A stretch of 64,000 nt of DNA from Roseivirga echinicomitans (lineage in GTDB: Bacteria > Bacteroidota > Bacteroidia > Cytophagales > Cyclobacteriaceae), in assembly GCF_001592935.1 (NCBI RefSeq), contig NZ_LRDB01000051.1, forward strand, positions 124,001 to 188,000, written 5' to 3'. Below are positions 59,444-64,000 of the stretch, piece by piece. The translations under genes and the position numbers were made by a program. The notes beneath the pieces were generated by a model. That model searched no databases, was not told the DNA's origin, and saw nothing but the letters and a program-made list of their open reading frames with translations. Positions within the stretch are counted from its first letter, which is position 1, and the number at the start of each line of letters is the position of its first letter.

Positions 59444-62400
59444 ATGAACAAGAAAATTTTATTTACACTAATTGTCTTTATAGGTCTTTTAGGCTCTGTT
59501 TCTGCCCAAAAAATCGACATATCACTTCTAGAAGACATGAAGCCAAGAAGCATTGGCCCCGCAGGAGCAAGTGGTAGGATAACTGCCTTTGATGTAGAGC
59601 TTAATAATCCCGATATAATTTACGCTGGCACTGCTGCAGGTGGGTTATGGTTATCCGAAAATGGCGGATCTACTTGGGATGTTTTGTTTGATGATGGTAA
59701 GTCTGCTTCAATAGGTTCTATTGCCATTAATCAAAATAATCCGAATGAAATTTGGGTAGGAACTGGCGAAGGAAACCCACGAAATAGTATGAACAATGGT
59801 GCGGGTATTTATAAGACCATTGATAAAGGAAGAACTTGGGAGTTTTTAGGATTAGAAAGAACGAACGGTATTCACCGTATTATTCTCAACCCAAATGATC
59901 CAAAAATAGCAGTAGTTGCAGCTACAGGAACTCCTTGGGGAGAAAATCCAGAACGAGGCATTTATAAAACCACTGATGGAGGTAAAACTTGGACAAAGAC
60001 TTTATACATAGATGTAAAAACTGGAGCTGCCGACTTGGTAGTTGACCCTTCAAATCCAAACAAACTCATTGCGGCCATGTGGGAACACAGAAGATGGCCA
60101 TGGTTTTTTAATTCAGGCGGAGCAGGCTCTGGCATATTTGTGAGCTTAGATGGCGGAGACACTTGGAATAGAAGAACAGCAGAAGACGGTTTGCCAAAAG
60201 GTGATTTAGGCCGTATAGGTTTGGCTTTTGCTCCTTCTGACCCTAACAGGGTTTACGCGTATGTAGAATCAAAATCGAATGCCATTTTCCGCTCAGATGA
60301 TGGCGGTTTTAATTGGCAGCAGGTTTCAAAAGATGGAGATAGAAATATAGGCGGTAGACCTTTTTACTATGCTGACATCTATGTTGACCCAATCAATGAA
60401 AATAGAATTTACAGTATCCATTCCACCGTTACCGTTTCGGAAGACGGAGGGAAAACTTGGGGAAGTTTTGTGTCTGGAGGAAAAGTACATACCGATCACC
60501 ATGCCTGGTGGATTCACCCAGAAGACCCTTCTTTCATTTTAGATGGCCATGATGGCGGACTTACTTATACTAGAGATCGTGGTAAGAACTGGCATTTTGT
60601 AACAAGCCTTCCGCTAACACAATTTTACCATGTAAGAGTAGACAATGATATTCCTTATAATATTTATGGGGGTGCGCAAGACAATGGCTCTTGGAGAGGC
60701 CCAAGTCAGTCATGGTTCAGGGGCGGAATACGTAATTTTTACTGGCAACGACTGAGTACTGGTGATGGTTTTGATATGGCACCCGACCCAAGAGATAACC
60801 GCTATGGTTGGTCTATGGGGCAAGGAGGAAACTTAAATTATTATGATCGAGTAACGGGCTTAATGAACAAAGTGCGCCCAGTTCACCCAGAAGGAGTTGC
60901 TTTACGATTTAACTGGAATGCGGCTTTAGAGGTAGATAAGATTGATAAATCTGTCGCTTATTACGGGAGTCAATTTTTACATAAAACCAACGATCGTGGA
61001 GCATCATGGGAAATAATTTCACCGGATTTAACTACTAACGATCCTGCCAAACAAGATTACAAATCGGGTGGGCTTACTTATGACAATACCGCTGCTGAAA
61101 ATCACACTACGATTTCTGCGATAGGGCCAAGCCCGAAGCAAGCAGGTGTGATTTGGGTAGGTACAGATGATGGTAATGTTCAAGTGACCCAAGATGGGGG
61201 TAAAACCTGGAACAATGTTGTTAGCAACATGAAAGGACTTCCTGCCAACGCTTGGATTACTCAAGTTCAACCTTCTGAATACGATGCGGCTGAGGCTTTC
61301 GTGGTCATTGACAACCATAGAATGCATGATTGGACGCCTTATGTTTATCACACCAAGAACTTTGGTCGTACCTGGACGAGGTTAGTTGATGACACAGATA
61401 TGAGAGGTGCAACCTTGAGCTTTGTGCAAGATCCAATTGAACCAAAGTTGATGTTTACAGGCACTGAGTTTGGTCTTTGGGTAAGTGTTGATGCAGGCAC
61501 CACTTGGTCGCAATGGACCAACGGATATGGGTCAATTCCTACGCAAGACATGGTGATTCACCCAAGAGAACACGATTTGGTGATTGCTACTTTTGGTAGG
61601 TCTTTTTGGGTGTTAGATGATATTCGACCACTACGGGCAATGGCTACCATGGGAATGAAGAATTTGATGGATAAGCAGGTACAGGCATTCGATGCGCCAG
61701 ATGCATACAAAGCCTTTATCGGTGAATCTTTTGGCTACCGTGCCAATCTGGTAGGTGATGCCATTTTTGAAGGCGACAATCGCTCTCCTAACGCTATGAT
61801 CTCTTTCTACTTTAAAGGGAAGGATGATAAAACGGAACGTGTTAAGGTTGAAATTCTTGATGACAAAGGAGTGGTTATAAAAACCATAAATCAAAATGCA
61901 AAAAATGGTTTGAACCGTTTTGAGTGGAGGCTAGATTCTGATGGTGCAAATCCATCGGCAGGCCGTTTTTCACGTGGGCCAGATGTTTTTCCAGGTAAGT
62001 ACACCATTCGCGTGAGCTATAAAAACGAAAAAAGCGAGGCTAAGGTAAATGTTTTTCCAGATCCACGAATAGAAGTGAATACGCAAGATATGATTGCCAA
62101 AAGGGTATTTATGGAAAAATACAATGAGTTGCAGAGTAAGGTATCCTCCATGACTACCGATTTGAGAAATGCAAAAGCTGCCGTTGAAAAGGTGAATGCT
62201 AGAGTGAGAGAGGAACAAAAAACTGTGGCAGACCCAGTGGTGAAGCGTGGACAAGAAATGATTAAGGCAATTGATGAATTGTATTATCAGATTTCGAGTA
62301 AACCTGCACCTCAAGGAAGTTATAGTGACAGAACAGTATTGTCCGCTAAATTGAGCTTGGTAAGAGGAGCCATGCAATCGGTACAATTGCCAATCACTAA

Positions 62401-62542
62401 AAACGATGAAACTGCAATGAAGCTTATAGAAGCTGCTATTCCTCCAATGGAAGCCAAGGTAAAAGCGCTTTTAGGCAATGATTTTGCGGCATACAAAAAC
62501 TATGTTAATGGTTTGGGTTTAAAACTGATTTCAGATAAGTAG
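59444..62542 (+). CDS. large Asp-box (BNR/VPS10-sortilin-like) beta-propeller protein
   Basis: A 1032-residue secreted protein with signal peptide (residues 1-21, VSAQ). At least ten Asp-box motifs of the S.DGG.TW type occur (ENGGSTWDVL, DGGKTWTKT, DGGDTWNRR, DGGKTWGSF, DRGASWEII, DGGKTWNNV, DAGTTWSQW), giving one or two ten-bladed propellers. The C-terminal third (about 790-1030) contains a FlgD-like beta domain (GLNRFEWRLDSDGANPS) and a helical tail. Annotated relatives are called glycosyl hydrolases, but activity is unproven. No T9SS domain is evident. Single-gene unit. Confidence 0.85.
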   Translation: MNKKILFTLIVFIGLLGSVSAQKIDISLLEDMKPRSIGPAGASGRITAFDVELNNPDIIYAGTAAGGLWLSENGGSTWDVLFDDGKSASIGSIAINQNNPNEIWVGTGEGNPRNSMNNGAGIYKTIDKGRTWEFLGLERTNGIHRIILNPNDPKIAVVAATGTPWGENPERGIYKTTDGGKTWTKTLYIDVKTGAADLVVDPSNPNKLIAAMWEHRRWPWFFNSGGAGSGIFVSLDGGDTWNRRTAEDGLPKGDLGRIGLAFAPSDPNRVYAYVESKSNAIFRSDDGGFNWQQVSKDGDRNIGGRPFYYADIYVDPINENRIYSIHSTVTVSEDGGKTWGSFVSGGKVHTDHHAWWIHPEDPSFILDGHDGGLTYTRDRGKNWHFVTSLPLTQFYHVRVDNDIPYNIYGGAQDNGSWRGPSQSWFRGGIRNFYWQRLSTGDGFDMAPDPRDNRYGWSMGQGGNLNYYDRVTGLMNKVRPVHPEGVALRFNWNAALEVDKIDKSVAYYGSQFLHKTNDRGASWEIISPDLTTNDPAKQDYKSGGLTYDNTAAENHTTISAIGPSPKQAGVIWVGTDDGNVQVTQDGGKTWNNVVSNMKGLPANAWITQVQPSEYDAAEAFVVIDNHRMHDWTPYVYHTKNFGRTWTRLVDDTDMRGATLSFVQDPIEPKLMFTGTEFGLWVSVDAGTTWSQWTNGYGSIPTQDMVIHPREHDLVIATFGRSFWVLDDIRPLRAMATMGMKNLMDKQVQAFDAPDAYKAFIGESFGYRANLVGDAIFEGDNRSPNAMISFYFKGKDDKTERVKVEILDDKGVVIKTINQNAKNGLNRFEWRLDSDGANPSAGRFSRGPDVFPGKYTIRVSYKNEKSEAKVNVFPDPRIEVNTQDMIAKRVFMEKYNELQSKVSSMTTDLRNAKAAVEKVNARVREEQKTVADPVVKRGQEMIKAIDELYYQISSKPAPQGSYSDRTVLSAKLSLVRGAMQSVQLPITKNDETAMKLIEAAIPPMEAKVKALLGNDFAAYKNYVNGLGLKLISDK

Positions 62543-62565
62543 TTTTAAGAGTACAGAAGACACAA

Positions 62566-62601
62566 AAAAAGGCCAGACTTTCTTGAGAGTCTGGCCTTTT
62601 T
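62566..62601. terminator. bidirectional terminator
   Basis: AAAAAGGCCAGACT and AGTCTGGCCTTTTT form a perfect 14-bp stem with an 8-nt loop, between the Asp-box protein gene and the convergent outer-membrane protein gene. Confidence 0.88.
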
Positions 62602-62621
62602 GACTTTGTTAATTCTTGAGT

Positions 62622-63185
62622 TTAACGAATGTAGAAGCTAACTCCCATGCTCACATTGGTCATATTTAAGTTCAAGCCGTAGTTTTCATTTTCGGTTTCA
62701 GCATTACCTAATTTTGTGGTTTCTTTAGAATAGTTTAGCATTCCCCAATTCATATCTAAAGCAAACTTTGGAGAGAGGAAGTAAGTCATTCCTGGAGCAA
62801 GTCTTATATCGAATGAGTTTAAATCAGCATCTGCTCCACCAACTTCTCTACTTCCAAAACCAAAGGTCAGAGATGGCTCTAAATACAAATAAAAATTTTC
62901 GACCATTGGTTTATGAAAACGTGCGTAAGCCCCAATATTGAATTCATTGGAGTTCTCCCCGTTAAAATCACGACTGGTATAGCCAATAATACCCCCTAAA
63001 CTTGTTGTTTCTGAGACGAAAACACCCGCTTTGGGTAAAAGTGAAAAGCTTGATATTTCAGTACCAGCGTTATTGACTTTTTGAAATGAGACATTTCCAT
63101 TAATCTGAACATCTCCCTTTTGGATCTGGGCAAAACCCATGGTACTGACCAGAAGAATCGCCATTGTAAAAATTAACTTTTTCAT
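62622..63185 (-). CDS. outer-membrane beta-barrel protein
   Basis: A 187-residue protein with a signal peptide (residues 1-19, MGFAQ) and about eight amphipathic strands with alternating aromatic residues (FYLYLEPSLTFGFGSREVGG; MTNVSMGVSFYIR), ending in aromatic-x-aromatic-basic. The overall pattern fits an OmpA/OmpX-like 8-stranded barrel. Specific function unknown. Confidence 0.82.
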   Translation of the reverse strand: MKKLIFTMAILLVSTMGFAQIQKGDVQINGNVSFQKVNNAGTEISSFSLLPKAGVFVSETTSLGGIIGYTSRDFNGENSNEFNIGAYARFHKPMVENFYLYLEPSLTFGFGSREVGGADADLNSFDIRLAPGMTYFLSPKFALDMNWGMLNYSKETTKLGNAETENENYGLNLNMTNVSMGVSFYIR

Positions 63186-63373
63186 GATGTTATTTTTGAG
63201 TTTTAAAAATGATTTAACCTTTAGACGGAAAAGAGGATGTGAAAATCTCCCATTTAGTACTGTTGGGAAAATAATTCTTTTAACGGAAGTAATTGTCTAT
63301 TAACAATTAGATGAAGGAAAATTAGATGTATTAATGAATTATACTTGTCTTTAGCTAAAACCTGTGTTTTTAG

Positions 63374-63868
63374 TTATTGGAGTACTTTCGCTTTAAGAAA
63401 ATCACTTTCATTAACCGTAGCGGCTTCGCTGGTATCGGCATCCATGTAGATTTTCCAGGTGCCATTCACGCGTTTTAAGGTGACGTTGAATTTACCGTAG
63501 AGGTGTTCAGGGTTGAAGCCATTGTAACGCGTAAGCCTATAGACGCCTGTTTCATAAGCCCAATCTCCTTTTTGTATTCGGTTGGTAAAACTGAACTGAA
63601 TACGCTGTTTAATTCTATGTTCGTTCCAAAGATTGAACATGTTGAGGTTAGAATCTTTGTACTCTCTGCCTACCAATATTTGATTTTGATCAATCGGTAT
63701 TCGAAGTACATCATCTGTATGGATATGATTGAAAAGGCTGGCGTTCAAATCCTGATAAGCCTGCATAAAGTTGTACCAAACGTCTTTGTTGATTTTGACC
63801 TGTTCCGACTGCGCAAATGTATTGGAGTAGCACATGACAAACATGGCTCCGAGTAATATCTTCTTCAT
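63374..63868 (-). CDS. secreted NTF2-like protein
   Basis: A 164-residue exported protein with a signal peptide (residues 1-19, NTFAQ). The remainder (YNFMQAYQDLNASLFNHIHTDDVLRIP, VYRLTRYNG, FNVTLKRVNGTWKIYMD) follows the cone-shaped SnoaL/NTF2-like fold, DUF4440 type. Such domains serve as small-molecule binding or isomerase scaffolds; no catalytic residues can be assigned. Confidence 0.75.
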   Translation of the reverse strand: MKKILLGAMFVMCYSNTFAQSEQVKINKDVWYNFMQAYQDLNASLFNHIHTDDVLRIPIDQNQILVGREYKDSNLNMFNLWNEHRIKQRIQFSFTNRIQKGDWAYETGVYRLTRYNGFNPEHLYGKFNVTLKRVNGTWKIYMDADTSEAATVNESDFLKAKVLQ

Positions 63869-63941
63869 AGTTTAATGACCTTACAGATGCAACGGAGAGG
63901 AAGTAGGAATCGTGTCTAACGGGACGGATTTTTCGAAATTT

Positions 63942-63975
63942 AAAAGCCAGAATCATTGAAGTGACTCTGGCTTTT
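63942..63975. terminator. hairpin terminator near the right edge
   Basis: AAAAGCCAGA and TCTGGCTTTT form a 10-bp stem around a 14-nt loop with A/T runs on both sides. With no plus-strand gene before it, it probably ends a minus-strand gene lying beyond the window. Confidence 0.6.
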
Positions 63976-64000
63976 AAAGTATGAGTTGTTCGTTTCCTAG

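Overview
The window is chromosomal DNA from a Bacteroidota bacterium. The evidence is: a secreted FG-GAP protein with a type IX secretion C-terminal domain, a sigma/TonB-dependent receptor/FecR set with STN and carboxypeptidase-regulatory-like domains, families largely restricted to this phylum (DUF5686, DUF2911, HYC_CC_PP, DUF6660, DUF4097, GxxExxY), promoters of the TTTG-N19-TAnnTTTG type, and frequent TTG starts without clear Shine-Dalgarno sites. A marine Cytophagales lineage (Roseivirga/Fulvivirga/Marivirga type) is my best guess; the genus cannot be settled from the window. No rRNA, transposase, prophage or CRISPR array was seen.

Layout. 0-8 kb: an nfeD / trans-sulfuration enzyme / truncated haemoglobin operon on the minus strand, then plus-strand envelope genes (LysM protein, a repeat-rich secreted protein, TIGR02757 protein). 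8-15 kb: a propeller lipoprotein; a tight sigma factor / small Cys-rich protein / gmk / nadD operon; a DUF5686 outer-membrane protein; a DsbA-like thioredoxin; a penicillin-acylase-like lipoprotein at 15.4-17.6 kb. 17.6-21.9 kb: an accessory island, all on the minus strand, holding a HigBA-like toxin-antitoxin pair bracketed by 52-bp direct repeats, a VapBC-like pair, and an AAA ATPase + DUF4435 pair that matches the gene order of the PARIS anti-phage system but carries a +1 frameshift in the ATPase. 22-30 kb: trypsin-like protease, a repeat-littered intergenic stretch, methionine aminotransferase plus omega-amidase, a T9SS-exported FG-GAP protein and murF. 30-34 kb: FecR / TonB-dependent receptor / ECF sigma regulatory set.

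34-37 kb: tRNA-Val followed by tandem GIY-YIG nuclease genes, each copy carrying a duplicate of the tRNA 3' end and its terminator; MgtC-like protein; a 57-codon gene encoding a peptide ending in a CxxC motif, placed 3 nt ahead of a PqqB-like metallo-beta-lactamase-fold lipoprotein. 37-40 kb: ECF sigma factor operon with two DUF4097 proteins and a HEAT-repeat membrane protein. 40-45 kb: nitrilase, a GxxExxY gene inside repeats, and a flotillin/NfeD pair. 45-59 kb: a heavy-metal (probably copper/silver) region: TonB-dependent receptor, DUF6660 protein, DUF3347 protein, CusB/CusC/CusA-type efflux components interleaved with a TlpA-like thioredoxin, a DUF2911 lipoprotein and a Cys/His/Met-rich lipoprotein, plus a HYC_CC_PP protein. 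59-64 kb: a large Asp-box (sortilin/VPS10-like) protein, an outer-membrane beta-barrel protein and an NTF2-like secreted protein.

The leads that most deserve follow-up are the frameshifted PARIS-like locus, the tRNA-linked GIY-YIG tandem array, and the peptide/PqqB-like pair.
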